A stretch of 64,000 nt of DNA from Pseudoalteromonas aurantia 208 (GCF_014858725.1 NZ_AQGV01000012.1:124001-188000); one strand, 5' to 3'; positions 28,829-41,928 are shown, counted from the stretch's first letter. Notes: generated by a model not told the origin, from the letters alone. Translations and numbers: made by a program.

Positions 28829-29869
28829 TTAATGAGCGTCAAGTTGATAGGGCAGAGGCATATCAATCGACATGCAAAACGATAATGCGATATGAGCAAG
28901 TGCTTGGTATGGCGCAACCATAGCAGAGCGTTTATAGGCAGCATCAAACTCAGCCAAACAATTGATAATGTTCTTAAGTTGATTAATGGTCAACCTATCG
29001 AGTGCATGTTGTGTAAGTGCTTGCTGGTTTTTCCATATGTTATGTCGTTTAAACAACTGATTGAGGTTTTCGCCTTGTTGCATTGCTGATTTTATCTCTA
29101 ATAACGTTTGCGCCTCTTTATTAAAAGTCCATAAAACACTGGTTGCTTCAACATTATCATCAGCGAGTTTTAGTAATACTTTGATAGCGGTATGAGCGTC
29201 ACCTTGTAGTAGTGCCGAGTTTAAATCAAAAATATCGTATTTAGACTGATTTAATAAACCGTTTAAAACTTGAGTATGGTCAATAGGTTGGTGTTTATAT
29301 AATAATGACAACTTTTCGAGTTCCTGATGGGTTGCCAGCAAATTACCTTCAGTTGCTTCTAACAGACTGCGTTTTGCATCAGGGTTAAGGTTGAGTTGTA
29401 GAGCGCTACATTGTTCATCTAGCCAACGGTGTAAATGATTGCCAGCAAGCGTGTAACACGGAACAAACAAACCCTGTTTATCTAGTGCTTTGAACCAAGC
29501 GCTACGTTGTATATCTTGACCTGCTTTACTGCCTTTAATAATAACAATTACGTCTGGGTTAAGATGTTCGGTCAGTTTTTTGAATGCTTGGCTACCAGGT
29601 GTGCCAGGCTTTAACTGGTTTAAATCGAATTCTATTAGTGTGCGAGCACTAAACAGCGACATACTATTGTATTGCGCGAGAAGCTCTTGCCAATCAAAGC
29701 CAGGGAGGTAATTGAACTTAATGATTTCGTCAAAACCTTGCCGTTTAGCTGCTTGTTTAATTGCGAAGACACATTGCGCTTCTTGGAAAGGTTCTTCACC
29801 AAACACCATATAAAACGGGTGAAGTGATTTACTTAGTTGACTCGGAAGCTGATTTGCGTAACTGCGCAT
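28829..29869 (-). CDS. holA: DNA polymerase III delta subunit
   Basis: Clamp-loader subunit that opens the beta ring. 346 residues with the N-terminal FYMVFGEEPFQEAQ typical of HolA. Its start overlaps the last base of lptE (TAATG-type overlap). Confidence 0.95.
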   Translation of the reverse strand: MRSYANQLPSQLSKSLHPFYMVFGEEPFQEAQCVFAIKQAAKRQGFDEIIKFNYLPGFDWQELLAQYNSMSLFSARTLIEFDLNQLKPGTPGSQAFKKLTEHLNPDVIVIIKGSKAGQDIQRSAWFKALDKQGLFVPCYTLAGNHLHRWLDEQCSALQLNLNPDAKRSLLEATEGNLLATHQELEKLSLLYKHQPIDHTQVLNGLLNQSKYDIFDLNSALLQGDAHTAIKVLLKLADDNVEATSVLWTFNKEAQTLLEIKSAMQQGENLNQLFKRHNIWKNQQALTQHALDRLTINQLKNIINCLAEFDAAYKRSAMVAPYQALAHIALSFCMSIDMPLPYQLDAH

Positions 29870-30366
29870 TATAGTTGTGATAACTCCCTGATAATGCGCT
29901 TGCTTGCAAGTTGGCGAAGTTCACGCAAAATGATATCTAACTCTTTGGCTTTTGCTAACGCATTGTCAGGATCGTCTTGATAATTTCGATACAATTCAAA
30001 ACCCTGCTCAACAGGCTCTTGCCCAGGACGAGTTATACGATAGGCAACCCCATATGCAAGCTCATATTGCGCAACTTGGCCGTTTTTAAACAAGCTCAAT
30101 GTTTGTCTTTCTAAGGTATCTTTGTATAAATGCAATGAGACATTGTTAGCGGCATGTTTTGAATCAATAATTGACACGTCAGCGCGTTTCAAGTCCGCTT
30201 TTAATAATTCAAATACCTCAGAGCGCTTATCATCAGCAGTGAGTATAATTGTTCGCAGATCTTGGGGCAAATATGACGCTTTCTTTAAATGAAAGCCACA
30301 GCTTGATAACAAAACACAGATCAGCGCAAGCGCTAATCCGTGTTTTACAAAATGAGCAAGGCGCAT
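29869..30366 (-). CDS. lptE: LPS assembly lipoprotein LptE
   Basis: Outer-membrane lipoprotein that plugs LptD. 165 residues with signal peptide and lipobox LLSSC (C23), then GFHLKKA, a typical opening. Sits between leuS and holA as in E. coli. Confidence 0.94.
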   Translation of the reverse strand: MRLAHFVKHGLALALICVLLSSCGFHLKKASYLPQDLRTIILTADDKRSEVFELLKADLKRADVSIIDSKHAANNVSLHLYKDTLERQTLSLFKNGQVAQYELAYGVAYRITRPGQEPVEQGFELYRNYQDDPDNALAKAKELDIILRELRQLASKRIIRELSQL

Positions 30367-30367
30367 C

Positions 30368-32956
<2,589 letters not shown>

Positions 32957-33130
32957 CTACGTTTCCAGACTTCTTGCAAATTAATAAAAAATTGTTCGCT
33001 AGCATACCCCAAATAAAGGGCGATTCACAGTATCTCGGGGGCATTTTGTTGCTTCAATAGTTTGGTTCAACGCCGCGTTAGTGCGTGAATAAGCTATAGT
33101 TATATTAAGAAAGTTGTGCTGGAGTTTAAA

Positions 33131-33589
33131 ATGTCTGGTTATAAACAGTGGCTAACGCAATTTAGTGAGTGGTTAAAAGATATTAAGCATCACGAGCTGG
33201 ATGAGTTAATAGAAAAGTTTGTTGAACAACAGCAAGCGTTACAACAGTCGAGCAAAGAGAAAATTCAGCAATATCATTATTATTTACGTCGTGACCTTGA
33301 ACATTTTAGTGCACACCATCGTCACTATCATGATCTGGCATGGCAAGAGTTAAAAGCGTCTATTTGGTATGAGTTGTCTCAATTAGAGGATCGCACGCAA
33401 TTAGAATGGCAAGCACTTTTGCAAGACTTTGAACATGATGGTGTTTATAAGCAGGGTGAATGGATAGCAATGGGGCAATTAGTATGTAAGAATTGCGATC
33501 ATAAATTGGATGTGCTTTACCCCAGTGAGATTTCACCTTGTTCTGAGTGCGAACACACTGAGTTTACAAGAAAAGCATTGTCCCCATAA
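33131..33589 (+). CDS. DUF1451 zinc-ribbon protein (YbeL-like)
   Basis: 152 residues. I chose ATG 33131 because TGGAG stands 7 bases upstream; GTG 33116 lacks a site. The body is helical with many charged and aromatic residues, and the C-terminal zinc ribbon has two pairs C-x2-C (VCKNCDHKL and PCSECEH). E. coli ybeL also lies next to leuS. Function unknown. Confidence 0.88.
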   Translation: MSGYKQWLTQFSEWLKDIKHHELDELIEKFVEQQQALQQSSKEKIQQYHYYLRRDLEHFSAHHRHYHDLAWQELKASIWYELSQLEDRTQLEWQALLQDFEHDGVYKQGEWIAMGQLVCKNCDHKLDVLYPSEISPCSECEHTEFTRKALSP

Positions 33590-33666
33590 TGAGCAGACTA
33601 GGTCGTACGGTTTAGCTGCACTACCTCAGTAGTTTTTATACTGACGCTGATGATAAGAAGTTAAGA

Positions 33667-36081
33667 ATGACCAAAAAACTAATCCCACTTTCTCACGATG
33701 CGCTTGCACCGGCAGTTTCAATAAGTCATGTGCAAACGTGTATTCAAAACCCGTATCCTGAATCACTTGCCTTTATAGGGCAAAAAAGAGCGCAAACGGC
33801 ACTTGATTTTGCACTGGGCATGGATCTTCCTGGCTACAATGTTTTTGTCATGGGCGAAGCTGCTTTAGGACGCTTTACCATGGTCAAAGATAAATTAGAA
33901 GCGCATAGTAAAACGCGGCCTACGCCAAAAGAGTGGTTGTACGTTAATAATTACGATGATCACCGAGAGCCTATAGCGATGTTTATGCAGGCAGGCCAAA
34001 GCAAAGAACTCGCTGATGATATAGATGAGTTTTTAGATGAGGTTTCGGACACTTTCCCTGCAGCATTTGATAATCCAGGGTATCAGCGAAAAAAGAAATC
34101 AATCGATCGCCACTTTGATAATAAATACGATGCCGCACTCAATGCAGTTGAACAGTTAGCAGCAGATAAGAGTGTGGCGCTGCTAGAAGAAAATAATCAA
34201 GTTGGTTTTGCGCCGGTTGTAAATGGCAAGCAGTTAGACGATGCCGAATTTGCTGCGTTAGATGAAAAAATGCAGGGCCATTTTTTTGAAGCCATAGAGG
34301 GGCTAGAGGATGCCTTGATTGAGGCGCTGATTGAGTTACCTCGTTGGAAGCGAGAATCTTCTGAGAAGTTGCGAAATTTAAAAAAATCGACGGTTGAAAT
34401 TGCTACAAAACCTTTGATAAAAACCTTAGAGCATAAATACGCGAACCACATTGGCGTGGTGCGTTATTTGAAAGATTTACGAATAGAGATAGTCGATGCA
34501 GTTTTAGAGTGGTTAGACGATGATGTATCGAGCGAAGAAGGCAAGGATGACTTTGATTCAAAAGGCATGCTGAGTGATTTTTTTGCACCAAATATTTTAA
34601 TTGAGTATAAAGACGGTGATGCCGCGCCTGTTGTATATGAGCCTAACCCAACGTTTGGTAACATTTTTGGTAAAGTAGAATATGCTGCCTCACAAGGGAA
34701 TTTAATTACCAGTTATCGTTCAATTCAGGCTGGAGCTTTGCATCGTGCTAACGGTGGTTACCTGATTATGGATGCAGAAAAAGTTTTGGCAAATCCTCAA
34801 GTGTGGGATGGCTTAAAGTTGTCGTTAAAAACGCACCAAATTAAAAATGATTTACCTTACCAAGACAACTCAGTTGGCAGTAGTTTTACCTTACGGCCGC
34901 AGCTTATCCCGCTTGACGTCAAGATTATTTTGCTGGGTTCTCGAGATTTGTATTACACCATTGGTGAATATGATGAAGAGTTTGCTGAGCTATTTAGAGT
35001 GTTGGCAGACTTTGATTATTACTTGCCGAGTTCAGATAAAATGCAGTATCAATTTATCAGCAAAGTACAGGAATACTGTGATGCTACTTTGTCGTGTAGT
35101 TTAACGGCACAAGCCTTATCTCGATTACTTAAGTTTAGTTATCGCCAAGCTGAGCATCAAACGAAGCTGTCAGCCCGATTTGCTGATGTATTGGAGTTGG
35201 TTGCAGAAGCGAGTTTTTATACGAAGCAAGATGGAGAAACTGAAATTACCGCAGAGCATATAGATGAAGCGATTGCTGGAAAACAGTATCGCACCGGTCA
35301 ATTGAGCGAAAATATGTTAAGCGACATTAAAGAAGGTCATACATTAATTGCAACTCAAGGTAATGCGGTTGGAAAAGTGAATGGTTTAACCGTATTACAT
35401 ATCGGTGATACCGCTTTCGGAACGCCTGCGCGGATCACGGCGACGGTTTATGCCGGTGCTGATGGTGTGATAGATGTTGAGCGAGAGGCCGAACTAGGTA
35501 AAGCGATTCATTCTAAAGGTGTGATGTTACTAACGGGGTATTTGGGGAATAAGTACGCCCAAGAGTTTAGCTTAACACTCAGTGCGAATATTGCCATAGA
35601 ACAAAGTTATGGTTACATCGATGGTGATAGTGCCTCTTTAGCCGAACTATGCGGCTTAATATCAGCAATAACACAACTGCCGATCAATCAATCTATGGCT
35701 TTGACAGGATCAATTAACCAGCATGGTGAAGTACAGGCCATTGGTGGTGTAAACGAAAAAATTGAAGGTTTCTTTAAACTTTGTAAAATGCGGGGCTTAA
35801 CAGGTGAGCAAGGAGTGATTATTCCGCGTTCTAACTTGGTTAACTTAGTACTCGATGATGAAATTATTGCGGCAAGTTCAGCGGGGCGTTTTCATATTTA
35901 TGCTGTTGAATCAGTGGACGAAGCCTTGAATTTACTGACCGGAGTGGAAGCGGGTCAATCAGAAAATGGAGAATACCCCCCATTAAGTATTAATGGCTTA
36001 GCATTAGCAAGGCTGCAGCATATCGCCGATGTGGTAAATGGTGAAGACAAAGAAGAAGACAGTGATAAGGAGTCGCAATAA
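33667..36081 (+). CDS. LonH/YcbZ-type ATP-dependent protease-like protein
   Basis: 804 residues. An AAA-type N-terminal region (FIGQKRAQTALDFALGM near residue 35) whose Walker A is degenerate (GEAALGRFT), a helical insert (about 100-310), a second AAA part, and a Lon protease domain (about 570-770). The Lon catalytic dyad is present: serine in GDSAS (about 657) and lysine in GGVNEKIEGF (about 698). E. coli YcbZ is the nearest known relative. The FKBP gene overlaps its stop by one base. Confidence 0.92.
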   Translation: MTKKLIPLSHDALAPAVSISHVQTCIQNPYPESLAFIGQKRAQTALDFALGMDLPGYNVFVMGEAALGRFTMVKDKLEAHSKTRPTPKEWLYVNNYDDHREPIAMFMQAGQSKELADDIDEFLDEVSDTFPAAFDNPGYQRKKKSIDRHFDNKYDAALNAVEQLAADKSVALLEENNQVGFAPVVNGKQLDDAEFAALDEKMQGHFFEAIEGLEDALIEALIELPRWKRESSEKLRNLKKSTVEIATKPLIKTLEHKYANHIGVVRYLKDLRIEIVDAVLEWLDDDVSSEEGKDDFDSKGMLSDFFAPNILIEYKDGDAAPVVYEPNPTFGNIFGKVEYAASQGNLITSYRSIQAGALHRANGGYLIMDAEKVLANPQVWDGLKLSLKTHQIKNDLPYQDNSVGSSFTLRPQLIPLDVKIILLGSRDLYYTIGEYDEEFAELFRVLADFDYYLPSSDKMQYQFISKVQEYCDATLSCSLTAQALSRLLKFSYRQAEHQTKLSARFADVLELVAEASFYTKQDGETEITAEHIDEAIAGKQYRTGQLSENMLSDIKEGHTLIATQGNAVGKVNGLTVLHIGDTAFGTPARITATVYAGADGVIDVEREAELGKAIHSKGVMLLTGYLGNKYAQEFSLTLSANIAIEQSYGYIDGDSASLAELCGLISAITQLPINQSMALTGSINQHGEVQAIGGVNEKIEGFFKLCKMRGLTGEQGVIIPRSNLVNLVLDDEIIAASSAGRFHIYAVESVDEALNLLTGVEAGQSENGEYPPLSINGLALARLQHIADVVNGEDKEEDSDKESQ

Positions 36082-36563
36082 TGTCGACAACGCAAATCGT
36101 TTTATTGGTTATAATTATTGTTATCGGTGGGCTTGTTTATAAGAATAAACAACATCAAAAAGAAAGTGCAGGTATAAATAGAATAACAGCACAAGAATTC
36201 TTATCTGAGAATGTAAATAAAGAAGGCGTGTTCGAAACATCTTCGGGATTACAATATGAAGTACTTACTCAAGGCAATGGAGCGCATCATCCGTTAGCGA
36301 CAAGTAAGGTGAAAGTGCATTATCACGGCACTTTGCTTAATGGCAGCGTATTTGATAGCTCAGTTGAGCGCAATAGTCCAATTAGTTTTGGTTTAAATCA
36401 AGTGATTTCTGGGTGGACAGAAGGCGTTCAATTAATGAAAGAGGGAGATAAGTTTCGTTTTTTTATTCCTCCAAACTTAGGGTATGGAGATCAAGCTGCG
36501 GGTAAAATAGAGCCCGGATCTTTACTTATATTTGAAGTCGAACTACTGAAAATAGAGTCTTAA
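36081..36563 (+). CDS. Membrane-anchored FKBP-type prolyl isomerase
   Basis: 160 residues. An N-terminal membrane helix (about 5-21) with a short periplasmic or cytoplasmic linker, then a full FKBP domain: VHYHGTLLNGSVFDSS, FGLNQVISGWTEG, and GYGDQAAGKIEPGSLLIFEVEL. No typical signal cleavage site, so it is probably anchored. TAATG overlap with the LonH-like gene suggests coupling. Confidence 0.93.
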   Translation: MSTTQIVLLVIIIVIGGLVYKNKQHQKESAGINRITAQEFLSENVNKEGVFETSSGLQYEVLTQGNGAHHPLATSKVKVHYHGTLLNGSVFDSSVERNSPISFGLNQVISGWTEGVQLMKEGDKFRFFIPPNLGYGDQAAGKIEPGSLLIFEVELLKIES

Positions 36564-36595
36564 CCTCTGATCACGGTGTAACCAGACTAAGATAT

Positions 36596-36624
36596 AAAAA
36601 AGCCCAATTTAATTGGGCTTTTTT
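36596..36624 (+). terminator. Rho-independent terminator after the FKBP gene
   Basis: AAAAAAGCCCAATT / AATTGGGCTTTTTT perfect inverted repeat; the symmetric A and T runs allow function in both directions. Confidence 0.9.
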
Positions 36625-36781
36625 ATATATGAATTGAAATTAGTCGTGAATGAAATACAGCATGGGGTTGAACTTTAAAGCGCCAAGTTACACACTAGAC
36701 TCGGTGGCTATTATTGTAGGCTTTATAGCGGTGGCGATGTAAGATATTCATGTAATTATGAGATAATTTAAAGGATGATAA

Positions 36782-37075
36782 ATGTTTGAAATTTTGGTCG
36801 GGTTACATGTTACTCACGCATCTATGTATAAAGGTTATCGTGCAGCTATGACACCAATATTGCGAGAATATGGAGGCTCTTTTAGTACAGACTTCATTGT
36901 TGAGGAAACGCTGATGGGGCCGAGTAATAAAATTAATCGTGTTTTTACACTCCGTTTTTCAAATGAAAGTGATAAAACGTGCTTTTTTAAAGATGAACAC
37001 TACCAAAATGTAAAAAGCCAATATTTTAATGATTCGGTCTCAGAAGTGTATATTTTATCTGAATATAGCTGTTAA
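36782..37075 (+). CDS. DUF1330-like small protein
   Basis: 97 residues with a ferredoxin-like pattern: beta strand, YRAAMTPILREYGGSF, strand, RVFTLRFSNES and C-terminal strand. This is the DUF1330 / dimeric barrel arrangement. Monocistronic; AAAGGATGATAA supplies the Shine-Dalgarno. Function unknown. Confidence 0.75.
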   Translation: MFEILVGLHVTHASMYKGYRAAMTPILREYGGSFSTDFIVEETLMGPSNKINRVFTLRFSNESDKTCFFKDEHYQNVKSQYFNDSVSEVYILSEYSC

Positions 37076-37245
37076 TTCATGTGAATGAACATTCGTCTAA
37101 GCAGAAGAGGCGATCATGTTGGTGCCTCTTTTCATAAATAGTGCCGCGTGAATTAGTACATATTTATATTTTACATATTGTTACAGTAAAATATCAGAGA
37201 TGGCTGCAATTCAACCTTATATTGTTATTATATTACAAAATAATA

Positions 37246-40200
37246 ATGGAAGGATTGTATTCTTTGAAATTACGTACTCTATTTACAGCTATTACGGTTG
37301 CTATTGCCCCTGCAATTTCTCCGTTAGTGTCGGCCTACCAAACTGAAGACTCTCGACTTTTACGTTTTCCTGATATTCACAAAGATCATGTAACATTTGT
37401 GTATGGCGGTGATATTTATATTTCCCATATTAAAAGTGGTAAAAGCACACGATTAACCGATCATATTGGCTTTGAGACTTTCCCAAAATTTTCACCTGAT
37501 GGGTCTAAAATAGCTTTTTCCGCTCAATATAATGGCAGTCGTCAGATTTACGTTATTAATAGCGATGGGTCTGATCTAAAACAGCTTACCTATTATAACG
37601 ATGTAGGAAAAATGCCTCCTCGCGGTGGGTTTGATTACCGAGTATTAGATTGGACACCTGACGGCCAGCATATCGTTTTTCGAGCTAATCGAACACCATA
37701 TGGTAAGCGTGTTGGCAAACCATTTATGGTACCTGTCGCTGGCGGACTAGAGCAACCGTTGAATATCCCGGAAACGGGAGGCGGTATGTTATCGCCTGAC
37801 GGGAAAAAGTATGTTTACACACCCATAGATAGAGAGTTTCGGACTTGGAAGCGTTCTCGTGGCGGACGAGCACAAGATGTATGGGTTTATGATTTAGAAA
37901 ACAATAAGTCAGAGCAGTTGACGACCAACCGTGCAACCGATCAGCAACCAACTTGGGTAAATGACAGCATCTATTTTGTGTCTGATCGGGATTACACGCT
38001 CAACTTGTATAAATACCGTGCGGGTAAAAAGCCGATTAAAATGACCGAGCATCAAGACTTTGATGTGCTTTGGCCATCAGCGGGACCAGATGCCATTGTT
38101 TATGAAAATGGGGGGTATTTATACCGTTTTGATGAAGCGACAAAGCGCTCAGAGAAGTTATCACTGAATGTTGAGGGGAGCCGAGAATATACATTACCTT
38201 ATAGTAAAAACGTCAGTGACTTTATTGATTCAATGGATGTCTCACATGATGGTAAAAGAGTGCTATTTAGTGCCCGTGGTGAGTTGTTTAGCGTACCTGT
38301 GAAACAAGGACCAACACGCAATTTAAGTCACACCCCAACAGGTCGCGAAATCTCAGCAACTTGGTCACCAAATGGTCGTTATATTGCTTATATGAGTGAT
38401 GAAAGCGGTGAATACGAAATTTACTTACGTGATAGAGCCAATAACAGTGAAGTGAAGCAACTTACTGATAACGGGACTATTTGGCGCTTTGACCCATTAT
38501 GGTCACCAGATAATACTAAGTTATTGTTTGCAGATAAAAATCATACCCTGTGGTGGTTGGACATAGAAACGGGTACGCAACATAAAATTGATACAGCAAA
38601 GTATAACGAAGATGGGTTAACGCACTACATTTGGTCACCAAATAGTGAAGATATAGTCTTTGTCAAAAATAACGAAAATCGCTACGCTTCGCTTTGGCAT
38701 TACAATGTTAATGGTAAATCGGTTAACAGATTAACTGATGAGATGATGAGTGAGACCAACGCAACATTCTCACCTGATGGGCAATACCTTTATTTTACTT
38801 CTGAGCGTGATTTTAACTTAACGTTCAGTAGTTATGAATTTGACTACATGTTTAATAAAGCAACACGTGTGTACTCGGTTGCCGTGAATGACACTGTTGT
38901 AGCATTGAATGCGCCACACAGTGATGAAGCGAGCATATTAAATGCGACATCAGAGGAAAGTGACACAAAAGAAAAAGAAGCAACGGATATAAAATTAGAT
39001 AAAAACGGTTTTATGGCACGCGCCGTTGCATTAAGTGCACCAGCTGGGAATTATCGTAGCCTGACAGGCATAAAAGGCGGAGTTCTGACGCTGACGGGTG
39101 GTCAACTTAAACTTATTCCTAGCAAACTGGGAGAGGAAGTGGCGACAGTTGCCAAAGGTGTTAGCAGCTATAAAGTCTCGGCTAATATGGAGCACGTAAT
39201 CGTTAAAGCGGGAAAAAATTATAGTGTAATAAAGCCAGCAGCGAAGCAAGAGCTTAAGTCTAGCCAACTTAACTTAGATGGCATGATATTAAAGATAGAT
39301 CCTAAAACTGAATGGGCGCAAATGTATAGAGAAGGGTGGCGCACATTACGAGACTGGTTCTATGATGAAAATCATCATGGACAAGATTGGGATGCTATTT
39401 TAAAGCGTTATCAGCCTATGGCAGAGGCAATCGCTCACCGTACTGACCTAGATTATGTATTGAGTGAAATTGCGGGTGAGATCAACGCCGGTCACATCTA
39501 CGTGAACTCAGGGGATATGCCAGAGGCAACGCGCTTAAAACATGGCTTATTAGGTGCGCAGATCAGTGCACACCAATCTGGGTTCGTAAGAATTGAACAG
39601 ATTTTTAAAGGTGAAAATTGGCATGAAGACTTCCGCTCACCACTCGATGAGACTGGGGTAAAAGCCAATATTGGTGATTATATCCTGAGCGTAAATGGCC
39701 GTGCAGTTAATACTGTTTTGAACTTCTACGAATTATTAGAGAATACCCAAGGGAAGCAAGTTGAATTGGTTTTAAGTCAATCGGCAAGCTTTGAAGGAAG
39801 TTGGAAAGTTACGGTTAAACCGGTCGCGAGTGAATTGGGACTAAGATACCTCGAATGGACACGTTCACGAGCAGAATATGTTGATAAGCTCTCTGATGGA
39901 CGGGTTGGCTACGTGCATTTGCCAAACACCCATTATGCTGGCAATCGTGCATTGTTTAAAAATTTCTTACCTCAAACAGACAAAGAAGCCATGATCATTG
40001 ATGATCGATATAATGGAGGAGGGTTTATTCCCGAGCATATGATCACGTGGCTAGCGAGAAAGCCTTTAAATTATTGGAAGCGTCGTGGTGTTGAGCCAAC
40101 TAAAACACCTCAATTTGCTCATGATGGGCCTAAGGCGATGTTGATCAATGGTTACTCTAGTTCGGGCGGTGATGCCTTACCGTATTATTTCCGACAAGCA

Positions 40201-40509
40201 GGACTTGGCAAACTCATAGGTACTCGCACATGGGGAGGTTTAATTGGTATTTCAGGCAACCCGGGACTGGTTGATGGAGGTTCAGTTATTGCAGCGACTT
40301 TCCGTATTTTAGATAATGAAGGTAATTGGATCATTGAAGGTGAAGGCGTAAGCCCAGACATTGAAGTAATAGACCGACCTGAATTAATTCAAGCGGGTAA
40401 AGACCCTTCTGTCGAGCGTGCAGTGAAAGAGTTACTGGACGAGTTAGAAGCTAATCCGAAAAAGCCTTTAACAGTGCCAGCTGCACCGAGTAACTTTGGT
40501 CAGAAGTAA
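37246..40509 (+). CDS. Tricorn-like S41 peptidase with beta-propellers and PDZ domain
   Basis: About 1087 residues, secreted. Signal peptide (KLRTLFTAITVAIAPAISPLVSA), six or more PD40/TolB-type propeller repeats (FSPDGSKIAFSA, WSPNGRYIAYMS), a tricorn C1 region (RDWFYDENHHGQDWD), a PDZ domain (about 800-880) and an S41 domain with the serine in YSSSGGDALPYYF near residue 968. ATG 37246 lacks a Shine-Dalgarno, whereas TTG 37264 has AAGGA 10 bases upstream and would begin directly at the signal peptide. It probably degrades peptides in the periplasm. Confidence 0.9.
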   Translation: MEGLYSLKLRTLFTAITVAIAPAISPLVSAYQTEDSRLLRFPDIHKDHVTFVYGGDIYISHIKSGKSTRLTDHIGFETFPKFSPDGSKIAFSAQYNGSRQIYVINSDGSDLKQLTYYNDVGKMPPRGGFDYRVLDWTPDGQHIVFRANRTPYGKRVGKPFMVPVAGGLEQPLNIPETGGGMLSPDGKKYVYTPIDREFRTWKRSRGGRAQDVWVYDLENNKSEQLTTNRATDQQPTWVNDSIYFVSDRDYTLNLYKYRAGKKPIKMTEHQDFDVLWPSAGPDAIVYENGGYLYRFDEATKRSEKLSLNVEGSREYTLPYSKNVSDFIDSMDVSHDGKRVLFSARGELFSVPVKQGPTRNLSHTPTGREISATWSPNGRYIAYMSDESGEYEIYLRDRANNSEVKQLTDNGTIWRFDPLWSPDNTKLLFADKNHTLWWLDIETGTQHKIDTAKYNEDGLTHYIWSPNSEDIVFVKNNENRYASLWHYNVNGKSVNRLTDEMMSETNATFSPDGQYLYFTSERDFNLTFSSYEFDYMFNKATRVYSVAVNDTVVALNAPHSDEASILNATSEESDTKEKEATDIKLDKNGFMARAVALSAPAGNYRSLTGIKGGVLTLTGGQLKLIPSKLGEEVATVAKGVSSYKVSANMEHVIVKAGKNYSVIKPAAKQELKSSQLNLDGMILKIDPKTEWAQMYREGWRTLRDWFYDENHHGQDWDAILKRYQPMAEAIAHRTDLDYVLSEIAGEINAGHIYVNSGDMPEATRLKHGLLGAQISAHQSGFVRIEQIFKGENWHEDFRSPLDETGVKANIGDYILSVNGRAVNTVLNFYELLENTQGKQVELVLSQSASFEGSWKVTVKPVASELGLRYLEWTRSRAEYVDKLSDGRVGYVHLPNTHYAGNRALFKNFLPQTDKEAMIIDDRYNGGGFIPEHMITWLARKPLNYWKRRGVEPTKTPQFAHDGPKAMLINGYSSSGGDALPYYFRQAGLGKLIGTRTWGGLIGISGNPGLVDGGSVIAATFRILDNEGNWIIEGEGVSPDIEVIDRPELIQAGKDPSVERAVKELLDELEANPKKPLTVPAAPSNFGQK

Positions 40510-40534
40510 TATGTGTTGATTTTGGTTTAACGCT

Positions 40535-40570
40535 AAATAACGGCTAGGTTTTTTCTTAGCCGTTATTTTT
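40535..40570 (+). terminator. Rho-independent terminator after the S41 peptidase
   Basis: A 12-bp perfect stem AAATAACGGCTA / TAGCCGTTATTT with a 10-base loop, extended by TT. Confidence 0.85.
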
Positions 40571-40671
40571 AAATGATTTTATGGGTGCTAAGACGCTTGA
40601 TGTTTATATAAATGTGGAGCACACAATATGCACTTTAACTAACATATGATTGATAAAGCATAGAAAGCACG

Positions 40672-41427
40672 ATGGTGATGTATAAAAAAGTTGTATTAAT
40701 TACGGGTGGAAGTCGTGGTATAGGCGCAGCTGCAGCGAAGTTACTCGCAGAACGTGACTATGTTGTTGCAATTAACTACAAAGAAAACCATAACTCGGCA
40801 AAAGAGCTGGTAAAGTCCATTCACGCGATGGGTGGTCAAGCCGCTGAGTTTCAAGCTGATATAAGTGATGAACAGCAAGTTGAAGCGTTATTTTCATCGG
40901 TGCTATTGAAGTTTGGCCCAATTACACATTTAGTAAATAATGTTGGTGTGTTAGCGCAGCAGCAGCGAGTTGAAAGTATGACTGCTGAGCGAATTAATCA
41001 CATTTTTCAGTCCAATGTTACACCTTATTTTATTTGTGCTAGAGAAGTAATTAAGCACTTTAAAGAGCATGAAGATATGTCAAAATGTGCAATAGTCAAT
41101 GTATCATCGGCAGCATCCAGATTGGGTGGCGCTAATGAGTATGTTGATTATGCCGCGTCAAAAGGCGCCATAGATACTTTTACAACAGGGTTGTCTTTGG
41201 AACTTGCACAATATGGCGTGCGTGTTAACTGTGTCAGGCCGGGATGTATTTATACTGATATACATCGTGATGGGGGAGAAGAGGCTCGTGTTTCACGGTT
41301 AGCACCTCAGCTGCCATTACGCCGTGGCGGTACGGCATTAGAAGTTGCCAATGCTATTGCGTGGTTATTAAGTGATGAAGCCAGCTATGCTACGGGTAGT
41401 TTCATTGACTTAGCTGGTGGAAAGTAA
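40672..41427 (+). CDS. Short-chain dehydrogenase/reductase
   Basis: 251 residues (249 from the alternative ATG 40678). Cofactor motif TGGSRGIG at about residue 11, NNVG near 91, catalytic serine in NVSSAAS and Y-x3-K in YAASK near 163, LAGGK at the end. Full classical SDR; NADP preference is suggested by the Gly-Ser-Arg turn. Substrate unknown. Its last 18 bases overlap the 3' end of the opposing GNAT gene. Confidence 0.92.
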   Translation: MVMYKKVVLITGGSRGIGAAAAKLLAERDYVVAINYKENHNSAKELVKSIHAMGGQAAEFQADISDEQQVEALFSSVLLKFGPITHLVNNVGVLAQQQRVESMTAERINHIFQSNVTPYFICAREVIKHFKEHEDMSKCAIVNVSSAASRLGGANEYVDYAASKGAIDTFTTGLSLELAQYGVRVNCVRPGCIYTDIHRDGGEEARVSRLAPQLPLRRGGTALEVANAIAWLLSDEASYATGSFIDLAGGK

Positions 41428-41928
41428 TTTTTTAAAGTAATAACTGGTACTGAAAAAGAGACCATTACTGTCTCGCACAAAGTGAGGGATCTCTCCGCAT
41501 TTTATGTAATTGCTCGTTTGATAAAACTTTTCTGAGTTATCGCCAGTTTGTGTATCTAGGATGAGCAATTCAATACCTTGCTTTGTAGCCTCACATTCTA
41601 ACGATTGCATTAGAGCAGAGGCAATCCCCTGACGCTGATATTGAGGGTGAACAAGTAGTTTTTCCACTTCAGCTCGATGCACCCCATTCGGTTTTAGACA
41701 CCGAGTATAATGAACGCAACCAACCAGCGTATTATCGCAAAAATATCCAAGAAACATACGACTTGTGAGCTGCATGTCGACGGCTTCCCAATAAGCACTG
41801 AGTGGCTGTGTATTATTACAGGTATTAAACCCTAAAGATGCACCGCTTTTAATACACTGAGCAAGTAAATGAGTTAATGCTATGTTGTATTGTGCAAGCG
41901 ATGTGAGTCGTTTTATATGAGAGTTCAT
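41410..41928 (-). CDS. GNAT family acetyltransferase
   Basis: 172 residues. The acetyl-CoA motif is VEKLLVHPQYQRQGIASALM (about 92-111), followed by a typical LLILDTQTGD strand and FYQTSNY helix. Substrate unknown. Its ATG overlaps the stop of the HTH gene by 4 bases. Confidence 0.9.
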   Translation of the reverse strand: MNSHIKRLTSLAQYNIALTHLLAQCIKSGASLGFNTCNNTQPLSAYWEAVDMQLTSRMFLGYFCDNTLVGCVHYTRCLKPNGVHRAEVEKLLVHPQYQRQGIASALMQSLECEATKQGIELLILDTQTGDNSEKFYQTSNYIKCGEIPHFVRDSNGLFFSTSYYFKKLLSTS

